This document shows positions 25,791 to 36,596 of a stretch of DNA of 64,000 nucleotides, in pieces (position 1 is the stretch's first letter; the number at the start of each line of letters is the position of its first letter). The notes under the pieces were generated by a model that was not told the origin of the DNA, did not search any database, and saw only the letters and a program-made list of their open reading frames with translations. The position numbers and the translations under genes were made by a program. The stretch is from the NCBI RefSeq assembly GCF_943733665.1, contig NZ_OX030782.1, positions 3,582,501 through 3,646,500 on the forward strand, read 5' to 3'. This DNA comes from Aquimarina sp. Aq107. Its GTDB lineage: Bacteria; Bacteroidota; Bacteroidia; Flavobacteriales; Flavobacteriaceae.

Positions 25791-26726
25791 TTATTTCATT
25801 TGTTTTAAATCTTTTAAACGTATCGGTGATAAATAAAACCAAATAGCTCCGGGAATAAATGAAATTAATTGAAGAATAAATATAATTAAGGATAAAGCTA
25901 TAGCATCTTCTGCAGAAAGATCATACAACTGAAAAATAAAAATCAAAGATGTTTCGCGAACTCCAATTCCTAACACTGTAACAGGAAGCAATGTCAGTAT
26001 CCCTAAAACAAAAGTCCCCAAAAACAGCCCTAAATGATCAATCTCAATTCGCATAGCCCAGGCAACATAATTAAAAACTCCATACATCATAATCATACTT
26101 AAGCAGGTAATCACAAAACCCAGTATACTTTTAGAGCATCCAAGATTATGAGAATTGAATGCTTCTATCCAAGGCTTAACAATTCTCTTAAACTTACCTC
26201 TAAACCTGTAAATCAATAAAAAAAATGTTATTACGCCTATCAAGGAAAATACCAATCCTATGTTGTTGTTTGGTAATTTTAGAACACCAAAATTAAACTG
26301 ATAATAAAACAACGCTAATAAACTGAAAAACATTAAACCAACTAAATCAAAAAGACGATCCATAATCAAGCTAGACCAACCTATTTTCTGAGTAGGTAAT
26401 TCATCCTTAATATAAAATAATCTACCAAAATCTCCCAAGCGTCCTGGGGTGATATTAGCCAAAAAAAGGCCTATAAAAAAAACTTTAAAGGCTTTATATT
26501 GTACTAAAGGAATTCCGTATGAATTCGAAATAATTTTCCACCTTATACTTTTCAAGTAAAAAGCTAACCATAAAATAAATACCGCGATAATGATATGAAT
26601 AAAAGAAATCTTTTTAATTGATTCAAAAGTTTCTTCCCAACCTACTTTATATATTAGATAAAAAAATAAGGTTATTCCAATAAATTTTAACCAAAAGCTA
26701 ATATTTAACAAATACTTCTTAGTCAT
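25791..26726 (-). CDS. Lysylphosphatidylglycerol synthase transmembrane-domain family protein (UPF0104/AglD-like)
   Basis: 311 residues with about eight membrane helices and the family pattern (NITPGRLGDFGRLFYIKD and GIGVRETSLIFIFQL). In glycan clusters such proteins are proposed flippases or transfer partners; the MprF-type synthase domain is absent. Its ATG overlaps the stop of the upstream methyltransferase by 1 bp, so they are coupled. Convergent with the GT2 gene. Confidence 0.8.
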   Translation of the reverse strand: MTKKYLLNISFWLKFIGITLFFYLIYKVGWEETFESIKKISFIHIIIAVFILWLAFYLKSIRWKIISNSYGIPLVQYKAFKVFFIGLFLANITPGRLGDFGRLFYIKDELPTQKIGWSSLIMDRLFDLVGLMFFSLLALFYYQFNFGVLKLPNNNIGLVFSLIGVITFFLLIYRFRGKFKRIVKPWIEAFNSHNLGCSKSILGFVITCLSMIMMYGVFNYVAWAMRIEIDHLGLFLGTFVLGILTLLPVTVLGIGVRETSLIFIFQLYDLSAEDAIALSLIIFILQLISFIPGAIWFYLSPIRLKDLKQMK

Positions 26727-27448
26727 TAATTTAAAATAATACTTTTTTCTTTTTCTATATTACCAATAAATACTAAATCACCATGTACTTTTTTACAAGA
26801 ATAAAATTTCATTTTCATTTCTTGTTCAAGCATCCATTTGTAAGGAAAAAACCGTACATGCTCATCTAAAGTATAATAATAAGCTCTTTGACAAGGAACT
26901 ACTACACATAAAGTTTTTTTAGTAATTCTTTTTAATTCTCTAACAGCTTTTTCAAAATCTATAACATGTTCCAAAGTATGTGTAGAGAAGACTACATCAA
27001 AGGAATTATCTTCAAAAGGCAAATTTTCTATATTAGCCTGAAAATAATCACTATGATCAAAACTTTTACCACCTATAATATCACATCCCACAGTTTTAAA
27101 TCCTTTTTTATTCGCATATTCGAGTAAGAATCCATTTCCACATCCAACATCAATAAATGTTTGGTTATCAGATTTTATCTCTTCAAATACATATTTTAGG
27201 CATTGTTTAGACATATCAGTCTGTCTAGTGTTAGAAAACCTTGTATCCCTATTAGAATAAAAATCAGAAAACTCCTTCTCTGACCATTTAAAAATTGTGG
27301 ATTTTAAATTCATTACGGTTTTTATATCCCTTCCTTTATATGCATAATAATAGAATAGAAACATGAAAAACTTAGAATCTCTGATAACTGGCGGTAACCA
27401 CTCATCCATAAAATACCTAACAATATTTGTAAAACTTCTACTATTCAT
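26726..27448 (-). CDS. Class I SAM-dependent methyltransferase (glycan-cluster type)
   Basis: 240 residues from ATG 27448; a longer frame starts at TTG 27499 with no supporting feature. Motif I is FIDVGCGNGFLLEYA, then an acidic motif (VGCDIIGG) and the Methyltransf_11 block FEDNSFDVVFSTHTLEHV. Substrate unknown; by position it could methylate a glycan or lipid carrier. Translationally coupled to the downstream UPF0104-like gene. Confidence 0.8.
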   Translation of the reverse strand: MNSRSFTNIVRYFMDEWLPPVIRDSKFFMFLFYYYAYKGRDIKTVMNLKSTIFKWSEKEFSDFYSNRDTRFSNTRQTDMSKQCLKYVFEEIKSDNQTFIDVGCGNGFLLEYANKKGFKTVGCDIIGGKSFDHSDYFQANIENLPFEDNSFDVVFSTHTLEHVIDFEKAVRELKRITKKTLCVVVPCQRAYYYTLDEHVRFFPYKWMLEQEMKMKFYSCKKVHGDLVFIGNIEKEKSIILN

Positions 27449-27603
27449 AAATAAACCTTTATTGTTTGAAGCTGAAATAACGAATGTAAGTATTACCAAA
27501 CAGAATTTCTACTTTAACAATAAAAAAACTGATAAAACAAACCTATAATTAGCCTTAAGTAAAATAAGGCATTCGCCAAATCTGAAAAACAAAAGAAACA
27601 AAA

Positions 27604-27630
27604 AAAGCTTCACCATAATGATGAAGCTTT
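27604..27630 (-). terminator. Terminator of tRNA-Gly
   Basis: 9-bp arms (27604-27612 and 27622-27630) with a 9-nt loop; on the minus strand the hairpin is followed by a T run. Confidence 0.8.
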
Positions 27631-27631
27631 G

Positions 27632-27704
27632 AGCGGGAGACCAGGTTCGAACTGGCGACATTCAGCTTGGAAGGCTGACGCTCTACCAACTGAGCTACTC
27701 CCGC
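27632..27704 (-). tRNA. tRNA-Gly (anticodon TCC)
   Basis: Minus-strand cloverleaf: acceptor GCGGGAG pairs with CTCCCGC, D-arm GCTCAGTTGGTAGAGC, anticodon loop CTTCCAA, T-arm with GTTCGAA, discriminator T as is usual for glycine. CCA is not encoded. Its own terminator follows directly. Confidence 0.95.
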
Positions 27705-28057
27705 TTTTCAGGCGCAAATGTATTATATTTTATGAAAAATAAAAATAAAAATATTTTTATTTTTATTTTTGAACTATCCTCTCAATTTGCCTTAAGATCA
27801 AAAAAAGTCGCTCTTCACATTGAATAATAGTGTCTTATACTCAAGTCAAAAATCGAATAAAAAAGTATTTTATCGAAAATAATTGCATTTAATCGGATAA
27901 AATATGTATTTTTGTAGTTAATAAAATATTAATATATTAGCAACTTATCTAACTTAGCTTAGATAAAAGACTAGTTTTGTTTAAAGAAAATAGTTACGTG
28001 ATAACCCCAAACAAAGAGAGGTAAAACTCTTTTTTGAAAAGAAATTTCCTACAGCCT
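27705..28057. other. Promoter and leader of the collagen-like gene
   Basis: 353 bp without a gene. It contains the direct-repeat motif and -7 box described separately. A perfect 8-bp hairpin (27945-27952 with 27959-27966) and a second hairpin (AAAGAG at 28013-28018, CTCTTT at 28027-28032, then more Ts) lie in the presumed leader. The second looks like a weak terminator or attenuator just before the start codon. Confidence 0.5.
27852..27914 (+). promoter_or_regulatory. Three ATCG direct repeats at 20-bp period plus -7 box
   Basis: ATCG cores at 27852, 27872 and 27892, exactly 20 bp apart. The last two sit in ATTTTATCG and GCATTTAATCG. TATTTTTG at 27907-27914 is a perfect TAnnTTTG box. The motif TTTTATCG-N9/10-GCATTTAATCG recurs at 40715-40743 before the third gene of this cluster. 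Confidence 0.55.
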
Positions 28058-31000
28058 ATGAAGGTAAAATTACTTCTTTTTATATGTATACTTTCATCAT
28101 TAAGCCATGTATATGCACAGGTGAAAGTTGGTGACAATCCTAACCAAATAGATACTTCTTCTATTTTGGAATTAGAAAGTGTTGACAAAGCGTTCGTTTT
28201 GACAAGAATAAATACTGCTCAAATGAATGCACTTACTCCTTTAAACGGAGCGTTAGTGTACAATACGGATGACCAATGTATTTTTCAATTCAACAATAAC
28301 AGTTGGACCAGTTTATGTAATGGCAACGATAATCAAGCATTAACATTTAATTCAACTACCAATATACTAACACTAGAAAATGGTGGGTCTGTTGATTTAA
28401 CTTCTCTAATAAACGATCAAGACTCCGACCCTACTAATGAAATCCAAATTTTAAGTCAAACTGGTAATACTATTACCTTATCTAACGGAGGAGGAAGTTT
28501 TACAGAAACCATATCCACTCTTATGGATAATGGCGATGGTACATTTACTTATACTTCCGAAGATGGTACTATAACAAATATTGGTACTATAGGTGCACAA
28601 GGACCCACTGGTGCACAAGGACCACAAGGTGATACTGGGGCGCAAGGACCACAAGGTATTCAAGGACCACAAGGAGACACCGGTGCACAAGGACCGCAAG
28701 GTATTCAAGGACCGCAAGGAGACACTGGTGCACAAGGACCGCAAGGTGATACTGGTGCGCAAGGACCACAAGGTGATACTGGTGCGCAAGGACCGCAAGG
28801 TATTCAAGGACCTCAAGGAGACACTGGTGCGCAAGGACCACAAGGTATTCAAGGACCGCAAGGAGACACTGGTGCACAAGGGCCACAAGGAGACACCGGT
28901 GCACAAGGACCACAAGGAGACACTGGTGCACAAGGACCACAAGGTATTCAAGGACCGCAAGGTGATACTGGTGCGCAAGGACCACAAGGTATTCAAGGAC
29001 CTCAAGGAGACACTGGTGCACAAGGGCCACAAGGTATTCAAGGACCGCAAGGAGACACTGGTGCGCAAGGACCACAAGGTATTCAAGGACCACAAGGTAT
29101 TCAAGGACCGCAAGGAGACACTGGTGCGCAAGGACCTCAAGGAGACACTGGTGCGCAAGGACCACAAGGTATTCAAGGACCGCAAGGAGACACTGGTGCA
29201 CAAGGGCCACAAGGTATTCAAGGACCGCAAGGAGACACTGGTGCACAAGGACCACAAGGTATTCAAGGACCGCAAGGTGATACTGGGGCGCAAGGACCAC
29301 AAGGTATTCAAGGACCGCAAGGTGATACTGGTGCGCAAGGACCACAAGGTATTCAAGGACCGCAAGGGGACACTGGTGCACAAGGACCGCAAGGTATTCA
29401 GGGACCTCAAGGAGACACTGGTGCACAAGGAACGCAAGGTGATACTGGTGCGCAAGGACCGCAAGGTATTCAAGGACCTCAAGGAGACACTGGTGCACAA
29501 GGACCACAAGGTATTCAAGGACCGCAAGGTGATACTGGGGCGCAAGGACCACAAGGTATTCAAGGACCGCAAGGTGACACTGGTGCGCAAGGACCACAAG
29601 GTATTCAAGGACCTCAAGGAGACACTGGTGCGCAAGGACCACAAGGTATTCAAGGAACGCAAGGTGATACTGGTGCGCAAGGACCACAAGGAGACACTGG
29701 TGCGCAAGGACCACAAGGTGATACTGGTGCGCAAGGACCACAAGGTATTCAAGGACCACAAGGAGACACTGGTGCGCAAGGACCGCAAGGTATTCAAGGA
29801 CCGCAAGGAGACACTGGTGCACAAGGACCGCAAGGTATTCAAGGACCACAAGGTGATACTGGTGCGCAAGGACCACAAGGTATTCAAGGACCACAAGGAG
29901 ACACTGGTGCGCAAGGACCGCAAGGTATTCAAGGACCTCAAGGAGACACTGGTGCGCAAGGACCACAAGGTATTCAGGGACCTCAAGGAGACACTGGTGC
30001 ACAAGGGCCACAAGGTATTCAAGGACCGCAAGGAGACACTGGTGCACAAGGGCCACAAGGTATTCAAGGACCGCAAGGAGACACTGGTGCACAAGGACCA
30101 CAAGGTATTCAAGGACCGCAAGGAGACACTGGTGCACAAGGGCCACAAGGTATTCAAGGACCGCAAGGAGACACTGGTGCGCAAGGACCACAAGGTATTC
30201 AAGGACCGCAAGGTGATACTGGTGCGCAAGGACCGCAAGGTATTCAAGGACCTCAAGGAGACACTGGTGCGCAAGGACCACAAGGTATTCAAGGACCGCA
30301 AGGAGACACTGGTGCACAAGGGCCACAAGGTATTCAAGGACCGCAAGGAGACACTGGTGCACAAGGACCGCAAGGTGATACTGGTGCGCAAGGACCACAA
30401 GGTGATACTGGTGCGCAAGGACCGCAAGGTATTCAAGGACCTCAAGGAGACACTGGTGCACAAGGGCCACAAGGAGATACTGGTACACAAGGACCACAAG
30501 GTATTCAAGGACCACAAGGAGACACTGGTGCGCAAGGGCCACAAGGTATTCAAGGACCGCAAGGAGACACTGGTGCACAAGGACCACAAGGTATTCAAGG
30601 ACCGCAAGGAGACACTGGTGCACAAGGGCCACAAGGTATTCAAGGACCGCAAGGAGACACTGGTGCGCAAGGACCACAAGGTATTCAAGGACCGCAAGGA
30701 GACACTGGTGCACAAGGGCCACAAGGTATTCAAGGACCGCAAGGAGACACTGGTGCGCAAGGACCACAAGGTATTCAAGGACCGCAAGGTGATACTGGTG
30801 CGCAAGGACCGCAAGGTATTCAAGGACCTCAAGGAGACACTGGTGCGCAAGGACCACAAGGTATTCAAGGACCGCAAGGAGACACTGGTGCACAAGGGCC
30901 ACAAGGTATTCAAGGACCGCAAGGAGACACTGGTGCACAAGGACCGCAAGGTGATACTGGTGCGCAAGGACCACAAGGTGATACTGGTGCGCAAGGACCG

Positions 31001-34000
31001 CAAGGTATTCAAGGACCTCAAGGAGACACTGGTGCACAAGGGCCACAAGGAGATACTGGTACACAAGGACCACAAGGTATTCAAGGACCGCAAGGAGACA
31101 CTGGTGCGCAAGGACCACAAGGTATTCAAGGACCGCAAGGAGACACTGGTGCACAAGGGCCACAAGGTGATACTGGGGCGCAAGGACCACAAGGTATTCA
31201 AGGACCACAAGGAGACACTGGTGCGCAAGGACCACAAGGTATTCAAGGACCGCAAGGTGATACTGGGGCGCAAGGACCACAAGGTATTCAAGGACCGCAA
31301 GGTGATACTGGGGCGCAAGGACCACAAGGTATTCAAGGACCGCAAGGGGACACTGGTGCACAAGGACCGCAAGGTATTCAGGGACCTCAAGGAGACACTG
31401 GTGCACAAGGAACGCAAGGTGATACTGGTGCGCAAGGACCACAAGGAGACACTGGTGCGCAAGGACCTCAAGGTATTCAAGGACCGCAAGGTGATACCGG
31501 TGCACAAGGACCACAAGGTATTCAAGGACCGCAAGGTGATACTGGTGCGCAAGGACCGCAAGGTATTCAAGGACCGCAAGGTGATACTGGTGCGCAAGGA
31601 CCGCAAGGTATTCAAGGACCGCAAGGGGACACTGGTGCACAAGGACCGCAAGGTATTCAAGGACCTCAAGGTGATACTGGTGCGCAAGGACCACAAGGTA
31701 TTCAAGGACCGCAAGGTGATACTGGGGCGCAAGGACCACAAGGTATTCAAGGACCGCAAGGTGATACTGGTGCGCAAGGACCACAAGGTATTCAAGGACC
31801 GCAAGGGGACACTGGTGCACAAGGACCGCAAGGTATTCAAGGACCTCAAGGTGATACTGGGGCGCAAGGACCACAAGGTATTCAAGGACCGCAAGGTGAT
31901 ACTGGGGCGCAAGGGCCACAAGGTATTCAAGGACCACAAGGAGATACTGGTGCACAAGGACCGCAAGGTATTCAAGGACCACAAGGAGACACTGGTGCGC
32001 AAGGACCACAAGGTATTCAAGGACCGCAAGGTGATACTGGGGCGCAAGGACCACAAGGTATTCAAGGACCGCAAGGTGATACTGGGGCGCAAGGACCACA
32101 AGGTATTCAAGGACCGCAAGGGGACACTGGTGCACAAGGACCGCAAGGTATTCAGGGACCTCAAGGAGACACTGGTGCACAAGGAACGCAAGGTGATACT
32201 GGTGCGCAAGGACCACAAGGAGACACTGGTGCGCAAGGACCTCAAGGTATTCAAGGACCGCAAGGTGATACCGGTGCACAAGGACCACAAGGTATTCAAG
32301 GACCGCAAGGTGATACTGGTGCGCAAGGACCGCAAGGTATTCAAGGACCGCAAGGTGATACTGGTGCGCAAGGACCGCAAGGTATTCAAGGACCGCAAGG
32401 GGACACTGGTGCACAAGGACCGCAAGGTATTCAAGGACCTCAAGGTGATACTGGTGCGCAAGGACCACAAGGTATTCAAGGACCGCAAGGTGATACTGGG
32501 GCGCAAGGACCACAAGGTATTCAAGGACCGCAAGGTGATACTGGTGCGCAAGGACCACAAGGTATTCAAGGACCGCAAGGGGACACTGGTGCACAAGGAC
32601 CGCAAGGTATTCAAGGACCTCAAGGTGATACTGGGGCGCAAGGACCACAAGGTATTCAAGGACCGCAAGGTGATACTGGGGCGCAAGGGCCACAAGGTAT
32701 TCAAGGACCACAAGGAGATACTGGTGCACAAGGACCGCAAGGTATTCAAGGACCACAAGGTGATACTGGTGCGCAAGGACCACAAGGTATTCAAGGACCG
32801 CAAGGAGACACTGGTGCACAAGGGCCACAAGGTATTCAAGGACCGCAAGGAGACACTGGTGCACAAGGACCGCAAGGTATTCAAGGACCTCAAGGAGACA
32901 CTGGTGCACAAGGGCCACAAGGTATTCAAGGACCGCAAGGAGACACTGGTGCGCAAGGGCCACAAGGTATTCAAGGACCGCAAGGAGACACTGGTGCGCA
33001 AGGACCGCAAGGTATTCAAGGACCGCAAGGAGACACTGGTGCACAAGGACCACAAGGTATTCAAGGACCACAAGGTGATACTGGTGCGCAAGGACCGCAA
33101 GGTATTCAAGGACCGCAAGGTATTCAAGGACCGCAAGGTGACACTGGTGCACAAGGGCCACAAGGTATTCAAGGACCACAAGGTGACACTGGAGCGCAAG
33201 GACCACAAGGTATTCAAGGACCGCAAGGTGATACTGGTGCGCAAGGACCACAAGGTATTCAAGGACCGCAAGGTGACACTGGTGCGCAGGGACCACAAGG
33301 TATTCAAGGACCGCAAGGTGACACTGGAGCACAGGGACCACAAGGTATTCAAGGACCGCAAGGTGACACTGGTGCGCAAGGACCACAAGGTATTCAAGGA
33401 CCGCAAGGTGATACTGGAGCACAGGGACCACAAGGTATTCAAGGACCGCAAGGTGACACTGGTGCACAGGGACCACAAGGTATTCAAGGACCACAAGGTG
33501 ATACTGGAGCACAGGGACCACAAGGTATTCAAGGACCGCAAGGTGACACTGGTGCACAGGGACCACAAGGTATTCAAGGACCGCAAGGTGATACTGGGGC
33601 GCAAGGACCACAAGGTATTCAAGGGCCACAAGGTGACACTGGAGCACAGGGACCACAAGGTATTCAAGGACCGCAAGGTGATACTGGTGCGCAAGGACCA
33701 CAAGGTATTCAAGGACCGCAAGGTGACACTGGAGCACAGGGACCACAAGGTATTCAAGGACCGCAAGGTGATACTGGAGCGCAGGGACCACAAGGTATTC
33801 AAGGACCGCAAGGTGATACTGGTGCACAGGGACCACAAGGTATTCAAGGACCACAAGGTATTCAAGGACCACAAGGTGATACTGGAGCACAGGGACCACA
33901 AGGTATTCAAGGGCCACAAGGTGACACTGGAGCACAGGGACCACAAGGTATTCAAGGACCGCAAGGTGATACTGGGGCACAAGGACCGCAAGGTATTCAA

Positions 34001-36589
34001 GGACCACAAGGTGACACTGGAGCACAGGGACCACAAGGTATTCAAGGACCGCAAGGTGATACTGGAGCGCAGGGACCACAAGGTATTCAAGGACCGCAAG
34101 GTGATACTGGTGCACAGGGACCACAAGGTATTCAAGGACCGCAAGGTGATACTGGAGCACAGGGACCACAAGGTATTCAAGGGCCACAAGGTGATACTGG
34201 TGCGCAAGGACCACAAGGTATTCAAGGACCGCAAGGTGATACTGGTGCGCAAGGACCACAAGGTATTCAAGGACCGCAAGGTGATACTGGAGCGCAGGGA
34301 CCACAAGGTATTCAAGGGCCGCAAGGTGACACTGGTGCACAAGGTATTCAAGGACCGCAAGGTGATACTGGAGCACAGGGACCACAAGGTATTCAAGGAC
34401 CACAAGGTGATACTGGAGCACAGGGACCACAAGGTATTCAAGGACCACAAGGTGATACTGGTGCACAGGGACCACAAGGTATTCAAGGACCGCAAGGTGA
34501 CACTGGAGCACAGGGACCACAAGGTATTCAAGGACCGCAAGGTGATACTGGTGCACAGGGACCACAAGGTATTCAAGGACCACAAGGTGACACTGGAGCG
34601 CAGGGACCACAAGGTATTCAAGGACCGCAAGGTGATACTGGTGCACAGGGACCACAAGGTATTCAAGGACCACAAGGTGATACTGGAGCACAGGGACCAC
34701 AAGGTATTCAAGGACCGCAAGGTGATACTGGTGCACAGGGACCACAAGGTATTCAAGGGCCGCAAGGTGACACTGGTGCGCAGGGACCACAAGGTATTCA
34801 GGGACCGCAAGGTGACACTGGTGCGCAGGGACCACAAGGTATTCAAGGACCGCAAGGTGATACTGGTGCGCAAGGACCACAAGGTATTCAAGGACCGCAA
34901 GGTGACACTGGTGCGCAGGGACCACAAGGTATTCAAGGACCGCAAGGTGATACTGGTGCGCAGGGACCACAAGGTATTCAAGGACCGCAAGGTGATACTG
35001 GTGCACAGGGACCACAAGGTATTCAAGGACCACAAGGTGATACTGGAGCACAGGGACCACAAGGTATTCAAGGACCGCAAGGTGATACTGGAGCACAGGG
35101 ACCACAAGGTATTCAAGGGCCGCAAGGTGATACTGGTGCACAGGGACCACAAGGTATTCAAGGGCCGCAAGGTGACACTGGTGCGCAGGGACCACAAGGT
35201 ATTCAGGGACCGCAAGGTGACACTGGTGCGCAGGGACCACAAGGTATTCAAGGACCGCAAGGTGATACTGGTGCGCAGGGACCACAAGGTATTCAAGGAC
35301 CGCAAGGTGATACTGGTGCACAGGGACCACAAGGTATTCAAGGACCGCAAGGTGATACTGGAGCACAGGGACCACAAGGTATTCAAGGGCCGCAAGGTGA
35401 TACTGGTGCACAGGGACCACAAGGTATTCAAGGGCCGCAAGGTGACACTGGTGCGCAGGGACCACAAGGTATTCAGGGACCGCAAGGTGACACTGGTGCG
35501 CAGGGACCACAAGGTATTCAAGGACCGCAAGGTGATACTGGTGCGCAGGGACCACAAGGTATTCAAGGACCGCAAGGTGATACTGGTGCACAGGGACCAC
35601 AAGGTATTCAAGGACCTACAGGAGATGTTCCAAATGGAGGTGGTTTAGATGTTATTTGGGCAGAAGAAAGTGGAGGATTAAATGTTGGTACAGGTTCAGG
35701 TTTTCAATTTTCGTTTGGTAATGGTGCTACTAGTCAATCTGGAGTAGTTGTAGGATATGAGTCTGTAGCTACTAAGCTATCTTTTTCAAGTCGAACAGCA
35801 GCAACTGGAACAGTAGAATTGTATGTAAATGGAGTTGCAACTGGTAGAACAATTTCTGTAACTTCAACAACTTCAAGTATAGTTCCTATTACTCCATTCA
35901 CTCTTAACGAAACTGATAGAATAACGTTCAGAACTATTGCTGATAACGGATCTGCTAGAGGTTCACAAATAGTAATTGGTCTTGTTATCCAGACTGACGG
36001 TGTTACAGGAGCTACTGGGCCTGCTGGTGATCCGGCAACTGATGATCAAGATCTCTCTTTAAGTGGAAATATATTAAGCTTAACCGGAGATCCAACTCCA
36101 ACTCCAGCTATTGACCTAACTCCATATTTAGACAACACAGATGATCAAACAGCTTCTGAAGTTGATTCTGATAATCCTGTAGATGTGGATGGTGATGGAA
36201 CCACGGAAGGAACTGTAGAAGATGTAATTCAGGACATCGCGCCGATTACTTCTAAAGCTGCTAGGATATTCTATCCACCATCAATTGCTATTGATGCGAG
36301 TACGATTTCTGCTAATACAGCAGCCCCAGGTGATGAAAGCATCAATTTATATCAACAGTATATTGATCAATATACTCTAGCAAATGCTGCCACTTCTGCC
36401 TCTAGTACTAGTGCACCAGGAGCTATACCGACATACTTGGCGAATGAATTGTATTATTATGTAACTTTTTATGACCCTACAGTTTTCGCAAATGTTGAAA
36501 TAGATGACAATGGAGTTATGACCTATGATATAATAGGTACACCTCCTGATTTTAACACATTAATTAATGTAGTATTCGTGGTAAGATAA
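28058..36589 (+). CDS. Giant collagen-like surface protein (about 781 Gly-X-Y triplets)
   Basis: 2843 residues from ATG 28058. A TTG at 28034 extends the frame but lies in the leader hairpin's T run. Signal peptide ends SHVYAQ. A head domain (about 21-178) contains [20 protein letters not shown] and [10 protein letters not shown], typical of N-termini of flavobacterial surface proteins. Residues 179-2521 are G-X-Y triplets without a visible break, built from [12 protein letters not shown] and a few GTQ. The C-terminal part (about 2522-2843) opens with a jelly-roll-like domain (about 2530-2640) and ends in an Asp-rich and a hydrophobic segment. The triplet region has Asp as its only charged residue. 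No T9SS sorting domain or LPXTG is seen, so anchoring is unclear. Expected to form a long triple-helical surface fibre (inference). First of a three-gene cluster. Confidence 0.9.
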   Translation: MKVKLLLFICILSSLSHVYAQVKVGDNPNQIDTSSILELESVDKAFVLTRINTAQMNALTPLNGALVYNTDDQCIFQFNNNSWTSLCNGNDNQALTFNSTTNILTLENGGSVDLTSLINDQDSDPTNEIQILSQTGNTITLSNGGGSFTETISTLMDNGDGTFTYTSEDGTITNIGTIGAQGPTGAQGPQGDTGAQGPQGIQGPQGDTGAQGPQGIQGPQGDTGAQGPQGDTGAQGPQGDTGAQGPQGIQGPQGDTGAQGPQGIQGPQGDTGAQGPQGDTGAQGPQGDTGAQGPQGIQGPQGDTGAQGPQGIQGPQGDTGAQGPQGIQGPQGDTGAQGPQGIQGPQGIQGPQGDTGAQGPQGDTGAQGPQGIQGPQGDTGAQGPQGIQGPQGDTGAQGPQGIQGPQGDTGAQGPQGIQGPQGDTGAQGPQGIQGPQGDTGAQGPQGIQGPQGDTGAQGTQGDTGAQGPQGIQGPQGDTGAQGPQGIQGPQGDTGAQGPQGIQGPQGDTGAQGPQGIQGPQGDTGAQGPQGIQGTQGDTGAQGPQGDTGAQGPQGDTGAQGPQGIQGPQGDTGAQGPQGIQGPQGDTGAQGPQGIQGPQGDTGAQGPQGIQGPQGDTGAQGPQGIQGPQGDTGAQGPQGIQGPQGDTGAQGPQGIQGPQGDTGAQGPQGIQGPQGDTGAQGPQGIQGPQGDTGAQGPQGIQGPQGDTGAQGPQGIQGPQGDTGAQGPQGIQGPQGDTGAQGPQGIQGPQGDTGAQGPQGIQGPQGDTGAQGPQGDTGAQGPQGDTGAQGPQGIQGPQGDTGAQGPQGDTGTQGPQGIQGPQGDTGAQGPQGIQGPQGDTGAQGPQGIQGPQGDTGAQGPQGIQGPQGDTGAQGPQGIQGPQGDTGAQGPQGIQGPQGDTGAQGPQGIQGPQGDTGAQGPQGIQGPQGDTGAQGPQGIQGPQGDTGAQGPQGIQGPQGDTGAQGPQGDTGAQGPQGDTGAQGPQGIQGPQGDTGAQGPQGDTGTQGPQGIQGPQGDTGAQGPQGIQGPQGDTGAQGPQGDTGAQGPQGIQGPQGDTGAQGPQGIQGPQGDTGAQGPQGIQGPQGDTGAQGPQGIQGPQGDTGAQGPQGIQGPQGDTGAQGTQGDTGAQGPQGDTGAQGPQGIQGPQGDTGAQGPQGIQGPQGDTGAQGPQGIQGPQGDTGAQGPQGIQGPQGDTGAQGPQGIQGPQGDTGAQGPQGIQGPQGDTGAQGPQGIQGPQGDTGAQGPQGIQGPQGDTGAQGPQGIQGPQGDTGAQGPQGIQGPQGDTGAQGPQGIQGPQGDTGAQGPQGIQGPQGDTGAQGPQGIQGPQGDTGAQGPQGIQGPQGDTGAQGPQGIQGPQGDTGAQGPQGIQGPQGDTGAQGTQGDTGAQGPQGDTGAQGPQGIQGPQGDTGAQGPQGIQGPQGDTGAQGPQGIQGPQGDTGAQGPQGIQGPQGDTGAQGPQGIQGPQGDTGAQGPQGIQGPQGDTGAQGPQGIQGPQGDTGAQGPQGIQGPQGDTGAQGPQGIQGPQGDTGAQGPQGIQGPQGDTGAQGPQGIQGPQGDTGAQGPQGIQGPQGDTGAQGPQGIQGPQGDTGAQGPQGIQGPQGDTGAQGPQGIQGPQGDTGAQGPQGIQGPQGDTGAQGPQGIQGPQGDTGAQGPQGIQGPQGDTGAQGPQGIQGPQGDTGAQGPQGIQGPQGIQGPQGDTGAQGPQGIQGPQGDTGAQGPQGIQGPQGDTGAQGPQGIQGPQGDTGAQGPQGIQGPQGDTGAQGPQGIQGPQGDTGAQGPQGIQGPQGDTGAQGPQGIQGPQGDTGAQGPQGIQGPQGDTGAQGPQGIQGPQGDTGAQGPQGIQGPQGDTGAQGPQGIQGPQGDTGAQGPQGIQGPQGDTGAQGPQGIQGPQGDTGAQGPQGIQGPQGDTGAQGPQGIQGPQGDTGAQGPQGIQGPQGIQGPQGDTGAQGPQGIQGPQGDTGAQGPQGIQGPQGDTGAQGPQGIQGPQGDTGAQGPQGIQGPQGDTGAQGPQGIQGPQGDTGAQGPQGIQGPQGDTGAQGPQGIQGPQGDTGAQGPQGIQGPQGDTGAQGPQGIQGPQGDTGAQGPQGIQGPQGDTGAQGIQGPQGDTGAQGPQGIQGPQGDTGAQGPQGIQGPQGDTGAQGPQGIQGPQGDTGAQGPQGIQGPQGDTGAQGPQGIQGPQGDTGAQGPQGIQGPQGDTGAQGPQGIQGPQGDTGAQGPQGIQGPQGDTGAQGPQGIQGPQGDTGAQGPQGIQGPQGDTGAQGPQGIQGPQGDTGAQGPQGIQGPQGDTGAQGPQGIQGPQGDTGAQGPQGIQGPQGDTGAQGPQGIQGPQGDTGAQGPQGIQGPQGDTGAQGPQGIQGPQGDTGAQGPQGIQGPQGDTGAQGPQGIQGPQGDTGAQGPQGIQGPQGDTGAQGPQGIQGPQGDTGAQGPQGIQGPQGDTGAQGPQGIQGPQGDTGAQGPQGIQGPQGDTGAQGPQGIQGPQGDTGAQGPQGIQGPQGDTGAQGPQGIQGPQGDTGAQGPQGIQGPTGDVPNGGGLDVIWAEESGGLNVGTGSGFQFSFGNGATSQSGVVVGYESVATKLSFSSRTAATGTVELYVNGVATGRTISVTSTTSSIVPITPFTLNETDRITFRTIADNGSARGSQIVIGLVIQTDGVTGATGPAGDPATDDQDLSLSGNILSLTGDPTPTPAIDLTPYLDNTDDQTASEVDSDNPVDVDGDGTTEGTVEDVIQDIAPITSKAARIFYPPSIAIDASTISANTAAPGDESINLYQQYIDQYTLANAATSASSTSAPGAIPTYLANELYYYVTFYDPTVFANVEIDDNGVMTYDIIGTPPDFNTLINVVFVVR
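28592..35620 (+). repeat. 7.0-kb coding tandem array, basic unit 45 bp (15 residues)
   Basis: The usual unit encodes [15 protein letters not shown]; shorter 18- and 27-bp variants occur at places. Total 7029 bp, an exact multiple of 9. It is clearly richer in G and C than the rest of the window. Two sequence subfamilies exist: up to about 33170 units mostly read GCGCAAGGACC or GCACAAGGACC, and beyond about 33290 they mostly read GCACAGGGACC or GCGCAGGGACC. Larger blocks repeat at offsets of 576 bp (around 30360 and 30940), 774 bp (31381 and 32155) and 270 bp (35156 and 35426). Other frames are also open across the array because the unit lacks stops there. Confidence 0.95.
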
Positions 36590-36596
36590 TTTTTAT

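Noticed and set aside
28034..28057. TTG start for the collagen gene
   Set aside because: The TTG is in the T run of a leader hairpin; ATG 28058 starts a clean signal peptide.
28592..35620. CRISPR-like array
   Set aside because: Repeats are contiguous, coding, in a 9-bp and 45-bp rhythm, and without unique spacers.
28478..35648. Very long open frames (2337 to 2377 codons) antisense to, and in another frame of, the collagen gene
   Set aside because: The 45-bp unit lacks stop codons in those frames, so openness is a by-product of repetition. The translations are low-complexity repeats without signal peptide or domain, and the true frame has a signal peptide and non-repetitive ends.
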